Of a stretch of 64,000 nucleotides of DNA, positions 54,736 to 63,413 are shown in pieces. The first letter of the stretch is position 1. Every line of letters begins with the position of its first letter. The position numbers and the translations under genes were made by a program. A model generated the notes under the pieces. That model was not told the DNA's origin and did not search any database. It worked only from the letters and a program-made list of their open reading frames with translations. This stretch comes from Geothrix sp. SG200 (lineage in GTDB: Bacteria > Acidobacteriota > Holophagae > Holophagales > Holophagaceae): assembly GCF_022808935.1 (NCBI RefSeq), contig NZ_JAKZFR010000001.1, positions 806,001-870,000 of the forward strand, given 5' to 3'.

Positions 54736-56409
54736 ATGCAAGACGACCACGTGACACCCCCCTCCCACCATGGCCGGAGTCCGAATCAGAACGCGGCGCG
54801 AGAGAAATTCGCGGGTCACCGCAGGTGGCAAGGTGTATCTCGCAAACTGATGGTGCTGCAGGGGCTCCGTCGCCGATTGGACCAGCTGGCGCAAGAACGC
54901 GACGAGCTGCGACTCGTGCTGCACATCAACAAGCTTCTTCTGAACAACCTGGACCCAGAGCAGCTATTCGTGGCCATCTCGTCGGCCTTATGGGAGCGCA
55001 CGCACCACGATTTCATGACCCTGAGCACACTGGAGTCGAAAGGTACCATGGAGCGTCTTCGGCTCTTGGACTTCACTCGCTCTCGGGGGCAGTTCAGAAT
55101 TGGCGATCAGGTCCCTGAATCCCTGGAGTTGGCTAGCAGGGCCCTGGACACCAAGCAGATCGATATCCTCGATCCGGCTCGGATCGCCGCTCTTCAACCG
55201 CCTGAGCTTGCCCGACTGCTACAGCAGGAGCACATCCAGTCCATCTGCCTCATTCCCTTGCATTCCCGAGGTAAGGCGTTGGGAGTGATGAGTCTGGGAA
55301 GCCAAAAGGAGCTTGGCTTCCAAGGGGCCAACCTGCGCCTGCTGGAACTCGTCGCGGGCCAGATTGCTCTCGCATTGGATAACGCAATGGCCTTCCAGGA
55401 CATCCGCCACTCACACGATAAACTGGTGGAGGAAAAGCTGTATCTGGAAGAGGAAAGGGCCCAGGACTTCGCAACCCAAGAGATGGTCGGTGCTAGCCCA
55501 TCTTTCGCAAAGGTCCTGCAGCAGATTGAAACTGTGGCCCCCTCCGACGCCACGGTCCTCCTGCTGGGAGAAACCGGAACTGGCAAGGAACTGCTGGCGC
55601 GAGCCATCCATGAGCGGAGCAAACGGAAGGAACGCACCTTCATCAAGCTCAACTGCTCGGCCATCCCCATGGGTCTGGTGGAGAGCGAGCTGTTCGGCCA
55701 TGAACGAGGGGCCTTCACAGGAGCCATCGCCAGAAAGGTCGGCCGATTCGAGCTTGCCCACCTGGGTTCCCTGTTCCTGGACGAAATTGGTGACCTCCCC
55801 CTGGAGCTTCAGCCAAAGCTTCTACGCGCCCTTCAGGAGCGAGAATTTGAACGCCTGGGCAGCACCCGAACCCTTCGAGTCGATGTGCGGTTGATCGCCG
55901 CGACTCATCAGGATCTGGCACAGATGGTCGAGAATGGGAGCTTCCGCCGGGATCTGTTTTACCGCCTAAATGTGTTTCCGGTCCGGGTCCCGCCGCTGCG
56001 TGATCGCAAGGAGGACATTCCCAACTTGGTCCGATATTTCACTCAGAAGTTTTCCAGGGCCATGGACAAGCGCATCGTGCGCATTCCTGCCGAAACCATG
56101 GAATTCTTGGTTCGATGGCCTTGGCCTGGAAACATCCGGGAATTGCAGAACCTGGTGGAGCGATCGGTGATCCTCAGCCCAGGTCCGGACCTGCATGTGC
56201 CCATGGGTGAGATGATCCTGCCGGCGGTCCACTCACCAGTTGCCGCTGCCCAGACCTACGAAGACCTGGAACGCCAGGGCATCCTGGAGGCTCTGAAGGC
56301 GAGCGGGGGCGCTGTGGGGGGGCCTCACGGCGCAGCTGCGCGCCTTGGCCTGAAACGCACAACCCTGAATTCCAAGATGAAGCGTCTCGGACTTGATCGG
56401 CCCAAATGA
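54736..56409 (+). CDS. Sigma54-dependent enhancer-binding regulator (GAF-AAA-Fis)
   Basis: 557 aa. N-terminal helix and GAF domain (about 70-220; VLHINKLLLNNLDPEQLF start) rather than a receiver, so control is by ligand, not by phosphorylation. AAA+ domain about 245-480: Walker A GETGTGKE (278-285), GAFTGA (325-330), Walker B LFLDEIGD, and sensor Arg. C-terminal Fis-type helix-turn-helix (GGPHGAAARLGLKRTTLNSK). FhlA/NtrC family. Three sites matching its likely operator lie beside the three sigma54 promoters, so it is the expected activator. Confidence 0.92.
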   Translation: MQDDHVTPPSHHGRSPNQNAAREKFAGHRRWQGVSRKLMVLQGLRRRLDQLAQERDELRLVLHINKLLLNNLDPEQLFVAISSALWERTHHDFMTLSTLESKGTMERLRLLDFTRSRGQFRIGDQVPESLELASRALDTKQIDILDPARIAALQPPELARLLQQEHIQSICLIPLHSRGKALGVMSLGSQKELGFQGANLRLLELVAGQIALALDNAMAFQDIRHSHDKLVEEKLYLEEERAQDFATQEMVGASPSFAKVLQQIETVAPSDATVLLLGETGTGKELLARAIHERSKRKERTFIKLNCSAIPMGLVESELFGHERGAFTGAIARKVGRFELAHLGSLFLDEIGDLPLELQPKLLRALQEREFERLGSTRTLRVDVRLIAATHQDLAQMVENGSFRRDLFYRLNVFPVRVPPLRDRKEDIPNLVRYFTQKFSRAMDKRIVRIPAETMEFLVRWPWPGNIRELQNLVERSVILSPGPDLHVPMGEMILPAVHSPVAAAQTYEDLERQGILEALKASGGAVGGPHGAAARLGLKRTTLNSKMKRLGLDRPK

Positions 56410-56439
56410 CGACATGAAGTCGCGAGACGTCATGTCGTC
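56408..56439 (+). promoter_or_regulatory. Enhancer-like site 2
   Basis: GACGACATG (56408-56416) and CATGTCGTC (56431-56439) form a perfect 9-bp dyad around a 14-bp spacer. It begins at the stop codon of the regulator gene. It lies about 100 bp upstream of the sigma54 promoter at 56526. Confidence 0.82.
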
Positions 56440-56525
56440 TCGTCAAAGCAGAATGGTCCATGAATGGAGTCGACAGGTACAAGCTAAATCGCATTGATTT
56501 CGCGATTTGAGTGCTATTGGAAGAT

Positions 56526-56540
56526 TGGCATCGTGTGTGC
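56526..56540 (+). promoter_or_regulatory. Sigma54 promoter of the lipoprotein gene
   Basis: TGGCATCGTGTGTGC has the correct GG-N10-GC spacing. The 5' leader that follows (start about 56552) is homologous to that at 57547: both have GGAGG-N6-GTG. Confidence 0.82.
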
Positions 56541-56568
56541 CCAGGGGCTTCATGATTGGAGGCCCGAG

Positions 56569-57144
56569 GTGCCACGAATCCACGATGAAAAAGGGCACCA
56601 GGCCGAAAGGCGGGCCAGTGCTCCTCCGAGTCAAGCGGTGCGAACGCTGATTCGAGGTGTGGCGTTCCTGTGTGCTCTGCTTCTACTCCAGGCACTGCTC
56701 TCATGCAGGAGGCTCAATTTCACCGGCACCTCCCTGGAGGAGGATCGCCTCACCACCATGAAGACGTTCTGCATCGATAGCCAGCCAGATTCAGCGCTTT
56801 GCATCTGGAATATGCGGACCATTCCCTTCGAAGAGTTGAAGCCATTGGTGTCTGACCGACTCATGGAGAAGGGTTACCGGATGGCGCTGCCTCAGGAGGC
56901 GGATTTCCAAATTGTCCTGACCACGTTCACTGAGGAGTCGTCCCCACGCACCCGGGTTCCAGTCATTGAGATATTCGAGCGACATGGCGCACGAAAGCTC
57001 TGGTGGGGGCACGCCGAGATTCCTTACAAGCTGGATCCGAGACAAGGGGTGAGGGATCAACCCGCTTTGACGGGGCTGCTGGACCTCATAGCACCTCACA
57101 CTGAATCCGATCGCACCCCATCCCGCTCCATGCTTCGGGATTGA
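56569..57144 (+). CDS. Sigma54-driven lipoprotein of unknown function
   Basis: 191 aa from GTG 56569 (GGAGG, 6 bp spacing). The N-region of 24 residues is followed by a hydrophobic segment and a lipobox LLSC (about residues 45-48), so the mature form begins at Cys; an in-frame GTG at 56638 would give a normal-length signal. The mature part (about 145 residues) has a pattern similar to DUF4136 lipoproteins: MKTFCIDSQPDSA, then SDRLMEKGYRMALPQEADFQIVLTTF. An open frame from TTG 56494 crosses the sigma54 promoter and is rejected. Confidence 0.72.
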   Translation: MPRIHDEKGHQAERRASAPPSQAVRTLIRGVAFLCALLLLQALLSCRRLNFTGTSLEEDRLTTMKTFCIDSQPDSALCIWNMRTIPFEELKPLVSDRLMEKGYRMALPQEADFQIVLTTFTEESSPRTRVPVIEIFERHGARKLWWGHAEIPYKLDPRQGVRDQPALTGLLDLIAPHTESDRTPSRSMLRD

Positions 57145-57426
57145 CGCGAAGTGGTTCCTTCCTTGATCGAAGGTCCGGATTCTCTTCATGAATCGAAGGG
57201 TGAAGGGCTCCTTGCTGCATGAGGCCTGTGGGGCCTCGGGCCCTTCGGAACTCGTACGGGAACATGATTACCAGGGAGGTTGGGGAAGGACCTCCCACAC
57301 GGCCCGTTCCACCCAGCCCGCTGTGCCTCTACTGCCTGGGTGAGCCGGAGGCATCGACGCCTTTCCTGGGCAGAAGCACGGCATCTCTCACGCCGAGGCA
57401 CAAGGACTCCTTTGGCCGAGCCAACT

Positions 57427-57458
57427 GACGACATGAAGTCGCGAGACTCCATGTCGTC
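57427..57458 (+). promoter_or_regulatory. Enhancer-like site 3
   Basis: GACGACATG (57427-57435) and CATGTCGTC (57450-57458) form the same 9-14-9 dyad as site 2, with a spacer that matches at 12 of 14 bases. A further partial copy (CGACGATGTCGTC) follows at 57465-57477. It lies about 104 bp upstream of the promoter. Confidence 0.82.
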
Positions 57459-57546
57459 TCGGGGCGACGATGTCGTCTTCGGAGCAGAGGCAGGCTCTTT
57501 CGATACAAATATTAATATAAAAAGAGTTAAAATTGTTTGAACAAAC

Positions 57547-57561
57547 TGGCATCAAGTGTGC
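57547..57561 (+). promoter_or_regulatory. Sigma54 promoter of the STAS-RND operon
   Basis: TGGCATCAAGTGTGC with GG/GC in the sigma54 register. Start is expected near 57573, 18 bp before the GTG of the STAS gene. Same TGGCATC core as the other two. Confidence 0.82.
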
Positions 57562-57590
57562 GCATAGGGCTCCGTGAATGGAGGTTCTGT

Positions 57591-57875
57591 GTGCTGAGAA
57601 TCCATGTTGAATCTGAACAAGAAGCTGTGCGGCTGCGCCTAGAAGGGAAGGTCATCCATCCCTGGGTGGACGAACTCTTCAGGGTGTGGATGGATGCCTC
57701 CCCCCGAATTCCCGGTCACTGGGAAGTCGTCGTGGACTTATCTGAGGTCTCCTTCGTGGATGCCCGTGGCAAAGCAATGCTCGCGGCCATGCGCCGAGCC
57801 GGGTGTTTGCTGCAAGGTCCAACCCCATTCATCGAAGCCGTCATCGAGGAAGTCGAATCCCTTTCCAAGGACTGA
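57591..57875 (+). CDS. STAS-domain protein
   Basis: 94 aa from GTG 57591 (GGAGG, 6 bp). It reads as one STAS domain: strand VRLRLEGKVIH, then VVVDLSEVSFVDARGKAMLAAM, the usual STAS core where a Ser would be phosphorylated in anti-sigma antagonists, here replaced by Asp-Ala-Arg. It resembles the stand-alone STAS proteins next to lipid or efflux genes (MlaB-like). A TTG frame from 57537 covers the promoter and is rejected. First gene of the RND operon. Confidence 0.78.
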   Translation: MLRIHVESEQEAVRLRLEGKVIHPWVDELFRVWMDASPRIPGHWEVVVDLSEVSFVDARGKAMLAAMRRAGCLLQGPTPFIEAVIEEVESLSKD

Positions 57876-57900
57876 CCTTTTCCCATTTCAGGAGAATTCC

Positions 57901-58980
57901 ATGCACCGCAAACTTCTCATCCTATCTCCTCTGTGCCTGACCCTTGCCTGCGGCAGTCACCAAGAGGCCGTTGAGACTGCCAAGGCCAACATCTCGGTGG
58001 CACAGCCCACCCGTGTCCAGGAACTGGAACGCGTTGGCGTCAGCGGCACCTTGACGCCCCAGGGTGGATCCTCCATGGTGGCCTTTCAGGTGCCGGGCCG
58101 GGCGGTTCAGGTCCTTCTGAGGGAAGGTGAGCCAGTGCGGAAAGGACAGCTCCTGGCCGTCCTGGATTCCGAGAACCTCGCCCATGCGATGGAAGCAGCC
58201 CGTGCCCAGGTGGCGGCTGCAAGGGCGGGAGCGGACCAGGCAGACCAGGAATTCCGCCGCATGAAGCAGCTGTTCGACACTCAGAGCCTGGCGCCCAATG
58301 ATTTCGCAAAGTTTACTGCGGCCCGGGACGCCTCCCGCGAGCAGCTTCAGCAGGCGATCGCCGGGGAAGGCGTGGCTCGCAAGAACCTGACCGAAGCCAG
58401 GCTGGTGGCACCCATCAACGGTTTCATCGCGCGGCGGATGGTGGAGCCGGGCGTCATGGTGGGCGCAGGCCAGCCCGTCTTCGAAATCGCGCAGCTGGAT
58501 CCCATTGAGGTGAACGTCGGAATCCCCGAAACCGACGTAAGGCTCGTGAAGGTGGGGCAGTCCGCCTCGATCACGATTCCCGCTTTGCCCGGCCGCCTCT
58601 TCCAGGGCCGCGTGCGGGTGGTGAACATTTCAGCCGATCCTGCGACGCGAACCTACATGGCTCGCGTCAGCGTCCCCAATCCGCAACGTGAGCTCAAGGT
58701 GGGCATGGTTGCCGAGGTCTCCATCACCGGATCGCAGCATTTGGACATGCTCACCCTGCCATCCGAAGCCATCGTTCGGGATCCCCAAGGCGCCACCCAG
58801 GTATTTCAGTTCTTCCCCGATCAGCAGCGGGTCTACTCGAAGCGGGTGGAAGTGGGGGCGGTGTACGGGCGCAGCATCCAGATTCGATCCGGCCTTACAG
58901 GGAACGAGTCCATCGTGGTGGCCGGCCAGAACACCCTGCGTAACGGCATGATCGCCGAACCCGTCCAGGGGGGTAAGTAG
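57901..58980 (+). CDS. RND efflux periplasmic adaptor (membrane fusion protein)
   Basis: 359 aa lipoprotein: signal ending LTLACGSH, with Cys anchored. Typical adaptor order: barrel-sandwich (VAFQVPGRAVQVLLREGEPVRKGQLL), a helical hairpin (about 95-155), the second lipoyl half (ARLVAPINGFIARRMVEPG), beta barrel and membrane-proximal domains. It joins the RND pump to an outer-membrane factor. It lies 25 bp after the STAS gene and 2 bp before the pump gene. Confidence 0.93.
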   Translation: MHRKLLILSPLCLTLACGSHQEAVETAKANISVAQPTRVQELERVGVSGTLTPQGGSSMVAFQVPGRAVQVLLREGEPVRKGQLLAVLDSENLAHAMEAARAQVAAARAGADQADQEFRRMKQLFDTQSLAPNDFAKFTAARDASREQLQQAIAGEGVARKNLTEARLVAPINGFIARRMVEPGVMVGAGQPVFEIAQLDPIEVNVGIPETDVRLVKVGQSASITIPALPGRLFQGRVRVVNISADPATRTYMARVSVPNPQRELKVGMVAEVSITGSQHLDMLTLPSEAIVRDPQGATQVFQFFPDQQRVYSKRVEVGAVYGRSIQIRSGLTGNESIVVAGQNTLRNGMIAEPVQGGK

Positions 58981-58982
58981 CC

Positions 58983-61900
58983 ATGAACAAAGCCATCAAA
59001 GCCTTCCTACGCTACCCGACCATCACGGCCATTCTCGTCATCATGGCCGTGGCGCTGGGGATCCACGCCCTGATGGGCATGCCTCGTACCGAGGACCCGA
59101 GCATCACCATCCGGACCGGGATCGTCGCCGCCATATATCCTGGTGCCACCACGGAACAGGTGGAGAAGCAGGTCACCAAGACGCTGGAATCGCACATCTT
59201 CAAGTTCCAGGAAGTGCGCAAGGAGAAGACCTACTCCACCAGCCGACCTGGCCTCGCGATCATCAACGTGGAGCTGGAGAAGAACGTCAAGACTCCGGAT
59301 GTGTTCTGGGCGAAGCTGCGCCACGAGATGAACCTGGTGAAGGCCACCGAATTGCCGGGCGAGGTGATGGGACCGGTGGTGGATTCGGATTTCGGAGACA
59401 CCGTGGCCATGCTCATCTGTGTGAGCGGCGAACGCTACGGCTACCGTGAGCTGCGCGATTACGTGGACACGATCCAGGATGCCCTTCGCACCGTGCCCGA
59501 AGTCGGGAAGATCGCGGTCTACGGCCGGCAGAACGAACAGATCTGGGTGACCAGCAGCCTCGAGCGCATGAGCCAGTACTTCACGGATCCCCGGCAGATC
59601 GTGGGAGCGCTGAATCAAAGAAACGAGATTCAGGCCGCCGGGAACGCCCGCACAGACAACGGCCAGATCCCCCTCCACACGACGGGGTCCTTCAATACGG
59701 AAGAACAGATCAAGAAGGTGATGGTCGGCATGTCCCCGACCGGTCAGCCAATCTACATCGGGGACTTCGCCAGTGTGGAGCGTCGGTACCAGGATCCGGA
59801 ATTCATGGTCCGCTACGACGGCAAGCCCGCCCTGATGATCTCCGTGGAGATGCAGAAAGGTCACAACATCGTCGAGATGGGCAACAAGGTGACCGAGGTG
59901 CTCAACCACCGGGTCAAACCCATGCTCCCGCCCGATCTCCACATGGACTACATCGCAAACCAGCCGCAGGTCGTGGAAGAGCGGATGACCCACATGGGCC
60001 GTGAGTTCCTCATCGCCATCGGGTGCGTCATCGTCGTGACGGTCCTCCTGCTGCCCTTCCGGGTCTCGCTCATCGCGGCCCTGGCCATCCCGACGACCAT
60101 GTTGACGACCATCGCCGTCATGAACGTCTTCGGGATCCAACTCCACCAGGTCTCCATCGCAGCCCTGATCGTGGTGCTCGGCATCGTCGTAGACGACGCC
60201 ATCGTCATCGCCGACAACTACGTGGAGCTGCTGGACCACAAGGTCCCGCGACCCGAGGCTGCCTGGCGATCCGCCACGGAAGTGCTCGTTCCGGTGCTGG
60301 CGGCGACCCTCACGATCATTGCCTCCTTCCTGCCTCTGATCATCATCTCCGGAAGTGCCGGTGAGTTCATCCTGGCCCTCCCCATCACCGTGGCGGTAGC
60401 CCTCTCCGTCTCCTTCCTCGTGGCGGTCTTCGTCACCCCGCTCCTTTGCCGAACCTTCATCCACAAGGGCTTGCACGACCACGACGCGGAACCTACGGAT
60501 CACGTCAAGAAGTTCAATGCCCTGGATCTCCTCCAGGTCGCCTACAAGAAGGCCATCACGTACTTCATGTCCAAGCCCATGCTCGCGGTCGGTCTGGGCG
60601 TGGCAGGAATCGTCCTGGGTGCCTTCCTATTCCGGTTTGTCCCCCAGGAATTCTTCCCCAACGCCGAACGCAACCAGTTCGTCGTTGACCTCTGGATGCC
60701 CCAGGGAACACGCATCGAGGCCACAGACGCCACCATGAAGCGCATCGAGGGCGAACTCCTCCGCGACAAGCGGGTGACTCACCTTGCCGGCTTCGTGGGG
60801 CAGAGCTCCCCCCGCTTCTACTACAACGTGAACCCACAGCAGCCCGATCCGGCCTACGGCCAGTTCATCGTGAACACGGTGGACGTGAAGGCCACCACGG
60901 CGCTCGTGGAGGAGCTCCGGTCACGCCTGGCACGCCTGGCGCCCGAGGGCATGGTCCTGGTTCAGGAACTCCAGCAGGGAGCTGTGATGGAGGCGCCCAT
61001 CGAATTCCGGATCTCCGGGGATGACGAGGCGAAGCTGAAAGCCATCGGTGAGCAGATCGGGGACATCCTCCAGAAGGACCCCCGGGCCCAGTTCCTCCAC
61101 ACCGACTACCGGAACGACTCCCCCATGATCAATGTGGACCTCAACACGGAGCTGGCCAACCGCCTGGGCATCACCCACATGGGCGTGTCGAACCTCCTCT
61201 ATGGCGCCTTCGATGGTGCACCCGTCAGCACGTTCTGGGAGGGCGACCGGGCGGTGAACCTCGTCCTGAGGGTCGACCCTGCCCACCGAGCCACCTTCGA
61301 TGATGTGCGAAACACGTACGTCGGTTCTTCCATCACCAACGGGAAGGTACCTCTGCGGGCCATCGCGGATCTCGCTCCCACGTGGCAGACCAGCCGTCTC
61401 GTGCGCAGGAACGGCGTGCGCACCCTGACCGTCCGCTGCCTCCAGGCCCCGAGGACCTATGCCTCTTCCATCCTCAAGGACGCTCTGCCGAAGGTGAAGG
61501 CTCTGAAGCTTCCTCCCGGGTACCGGCTCGAACTGGGCGGCGAATTTGCCAACCAGGAAGAAACACAGCCCGAGATGGTTGTGGCCCTTGGCATCAGTCT
61601 CCTGGCCATCTTCTTCATCCTCATGATCCAGTTCCGGAACCTGGTCGAACCCCTTGTGGTCATGGCTTCCATTCCACTTTCGCTCTTTGGTGTGGTCGTG
61701 GGCCTCCTCATAACCCGCAATTCCTTCGGTTTCACGGCTTTCATGGGCATGATCAGCCTCTGCGGCATCGTGGTCCGGAACGCCATCATCCTCATCGACT
61801 ACATCAAGGAGAAGCTGCGCGAGGGTATCCCCCTTGTGGAGGCCGCCACCCTCGCCGGTGAGCGTCGACTGCGACCCATCTTCCTCACCACCATGGCTGC

Positions 61901-63413
61901 GGCCGTCGGTGTAACACCCATGGTTCTTTCGGGCTCGAAGATGTGGAGCCCTCTGGCCAGCGTCCTCGCGGTCGGTCTGATCTTCTCGATGTTCTTCACG
62001 CTTCTGGTGGTCCCCGTCATCTACGTGCTCGTGTTCCGGTCCAAAGAGAGCTCATCCACTGGAAGCCGGGTGGTTTCGGTCATCCCGATGTTCATCCTGG
62101 CCTTGGTCCTGGCGTCCCCGCTCAGTGCGGGGGTGTCGGAACCGAAGCACCTGACGCTCGAGCAGGCTGTGGCCAGCGCCCTCGACCACAGTGCGGCCAT
62201 CCGCATCGCACGGGCCAAGGTCGATGAGGCAGCGGGGAAGAAACGCACGGCGCGAGCCGACTACTTCCCGCAACTCGCAATGGATGCCACCTGGTTGAAG
62301 CGCAACGATCAGCCCTTCATGACCATTCCTGCGGGCTCTCTTGGCAACGTTCCTGGCCTAGGTCCCTTCCCGACCCAGGACGCCAACCTGGGCCAGGGTA
62401 AGACGCATCTTTTCTATCAGAACATCACCTTGAGCCAGCCCCTCACCCAGCTTTTCAAGATCCACCATGGGAACGAGGTCGCCTCTGCCGAGGAGCGGGG
62501 GGCAAAGGCCGAGCTGCGAAAGATGGAGACCGAGATCGCCTATCAGACACGCCAGGCTTACTACGGCCTTCTGATCGCTCAGGCCCAAATCACGGCTGCT
62601 CAGGCAGGCGTGGCTGCGGCCGAATCCCAGGATCTGGATGCCCAAGATGCCGTCAAAGCGGGGAATGCCCTGAAGGTGCAGCAAATCGGGAGTCGGGCCA
62701 AGCTCCTCCAGAACCGCTACAAGCTGAGTACCGCTCAGGCCACAGCCTCTGATCTCGCGTCGGAACTCAACGACTTGATGGGTGAACCCCTTCAGACACC
62801 TCTGGACCTTGCCCCTGTCTCCACTGAAGCACGGCCGCTTCCAGCGCGTGAAGCGATGCTGGATCAGATCCGGAAGTCCAATCCCGATCTGGCAGTAGCC
62901 CAGGCGTCGCTCGAGAAGAGCCGCAGCGCCCTCAAGGCAGGCAAATCCGAATACATTCCTGAACTGGGTGCCTTCATCCGTCAGACCCACCAGGATGGAC
63001 TTCCTTTCGTCCAGGCCAACTCCACCTCCTACGGGCTCTCCCTGAGTTGGACCATTTTTGACTGGGGCAAGCGATCCGGTGTGGTCCACCAGCGGGCTGC
63101 CCTGGCGAGCCAAGCCTCGAGCAACTACGACCGGGTGCGCAACCGTACTGAGATCGATCTCGATCGGCTGCTCCGTAAGCTGGAAACGGCGCGAATCCTG
63201 TCAGAGGCCGCTGAAGATGCGAATGCCATGAACGTTGAAAAGGCCCGTCTGGCCGGGAATCAGCACAAGTCCGGACTGATTCCAGTCTCAAAAAAGTTGG
63301 AAGCGGATGCCGAGGCCACTGCTTCCGAGGCCGAACTTCTCGCCGCTCGCCTGGGACTTGATCTCACGCGCGCCGAGCTGGATCGACTGCTCGGAGGAGG
63401 TTTAAATCAATGA
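58983..63413 (+). CDS. RND efflux pump fused to a TolC-type outer-membrane factor
   Basis: 1476 aa. Residues 1 to about 1023 are a complete RND (HAE-type) pump: 12 helices, TM4 proton-relay Asp404-Asp405 in GIVVDDAIVIADNY, and Arg932 at the TM10 Lys position in GIVVRNAIILID. A hydrophobic segment (about 1030-1052, VVSVIPMFILALVLASPLSAG) with a signal-peptidase-like end then leads to a full TolC/OMF (about 1055-1476; LTLEQAVASALDHSAAIRIA and the duplicated SLSWTIFDWG half). Whether it is cut or the TolC part is reinitiated (GTG/ATG about 62070-62088) cannot be told. No stop or frameshift separates the two. Confidence 0.93.
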   Translation: MNKAIKAFLRYPTITAILVIMAVALGIHALMGMPRTEDPSITIRTGIVAAIYPGATTEQVEKQVTKTLESHIFKFQEVRKEKTYSTSRPGLAIINVELEKNVKTPDVFWAKLRHEMNLVKATELPGEVMGPVVDSDFGDTVAMLICVSGERYGYRELRDYVDTIQDALRTVPEVGKIAVYGRQNEQIWVTSSLERMSQYFTDPRQIVGALNQRNEIQAAGNARTDNGQIPLHTTGSFNTEEQIKKVMVGMSPTGQPIYIGDFASVERRYQDPEFMVRYDGKPALMISVEMQKGHNIVEMGNKVTEVLNHRVKPMLPPDLHMDYIANQPQVVEERMTHMGREFLIAIGCVIVVTVLLLPFRVSLIAALAIPTTMLTTIAVMNVFGIQLHQVSIAALIVVLGIVVDDAIVIADNYVELLDHKVPRPEAAWRSATEVLVPVLAATLTIIASFLPLIIISGSAGEFILALPITVAVALSVSFLVAVFVTPLLCRTFIHKGLHDHDAEPTDHVKKFNALDLLQVAYKKAITYFMSKPMLAVGLGVAGIVLGAFLFRFVPQEFFPNAERNQFVVDLWMPQGTRIEATDATMKRIEGELLRDKRVTHLAGFVGQSSPRFYYNVNPQQPDPAYGQFIVNTVDVKATTALVEELRSRLARLAPEGMVLVQELQQGAVMEAPIEFRISGDDEAKLKAIGEQIGDILQKDPRAQFLHTDYRNDSPMINVDLNTELANRLGITHMGVSNLLYGAFDGAPVSTFWEGDRAVNLVLRVDPAHRATFDDVRNTYVGSSITNGKVPLRAIADLAPTWQTSRLVRRNGVRTLTVRCLQAPRTYASSILKDALPKVKALKLPPGYRLELGGEFANQEETQPEMVVALGISLLAIFFILMIQFRNLVEPLVVMASIPLSLFGVVVGLLITRNSFGFTAFMGMISLCGIVVRNAIILIDYIKEKLREGIPLVEAATLAGERRLRPIFLTTMAAAVGVTPMVLSGSKMWSPLASVLAVGLIFSMFFTLLVVPVIYVLVFRSKESSSTGSRVVSVIPMFILALVLASPLSAGVSEPKHLTLEQAVASALDHSAAIRIARAKVDEAAGKKRTARADYFPQLAMDATWLKRNDQPFMTIPAGSLGNVPGLGPFPTQDANLGQGKTHLFYQNITLSQPLTQLFKIHHGNEVASAEERGAKAELRKMETEIAYQTRQAYYGLLIAQAQITAAQAGVAAAESQDLDAQDAVKAGNALKVQQIGSRAKLLQNRYKLSTAQATASDLASELNDLMGEPLQTPLDLAPVSTEARPLPAREAMLDQIRKSNPDLAVAQASLEKSRSALKAGKSEYIPELGAFIRQTHQDGLPFVQANSTSYGLSLSWTIFDWGKRSGVVHQRAALASQASSNYDRVRNRTEIDLDRLLRKLETARILSEAAEDANAMNVEKARLAGNQHKSGLIPVSKKLEADAEATASEAELLAARLGLDLTRAELDRLLGGGLNQ

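Larger units (their letters stand above)
57145..57590. other. 446-bp regulatory region before the RND operon
   Basis: No gene is seen. It carries enhancer-like site 3 (57427-57458), an AT-rich stretch with ATATTAATATAAA (about 57507-57520) that could bind IHF or bend, and the sigma54 promoter at 57547-57561. Confidence 0.7.

Noticed and set aside
56494-56568. A TTG start extending the lipoprotein gene upstream
   Set aside because: Same reason: the frame crosses the TGGCATC promoter at 56526-56540, and GTG 56569 has a strong ribosome site.
57537-57590. A TTG start extending the STAS gene upstream
   Set aside because: It would place the sigma54 promoter inside the coding sequence, whereas GTG 57591 has GGAGG at the right distance and a transcript start just upstream.
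62070-62100. A sequencing frameshift joining separate RND and TolC genes
   Set aside because: The frame is continuous with sensible residues on both sides (LVFRSKESSSTGSRVV), and no stop codon is seen in the frame near the join, so I accept the fusion, while listing a read check as the first test.
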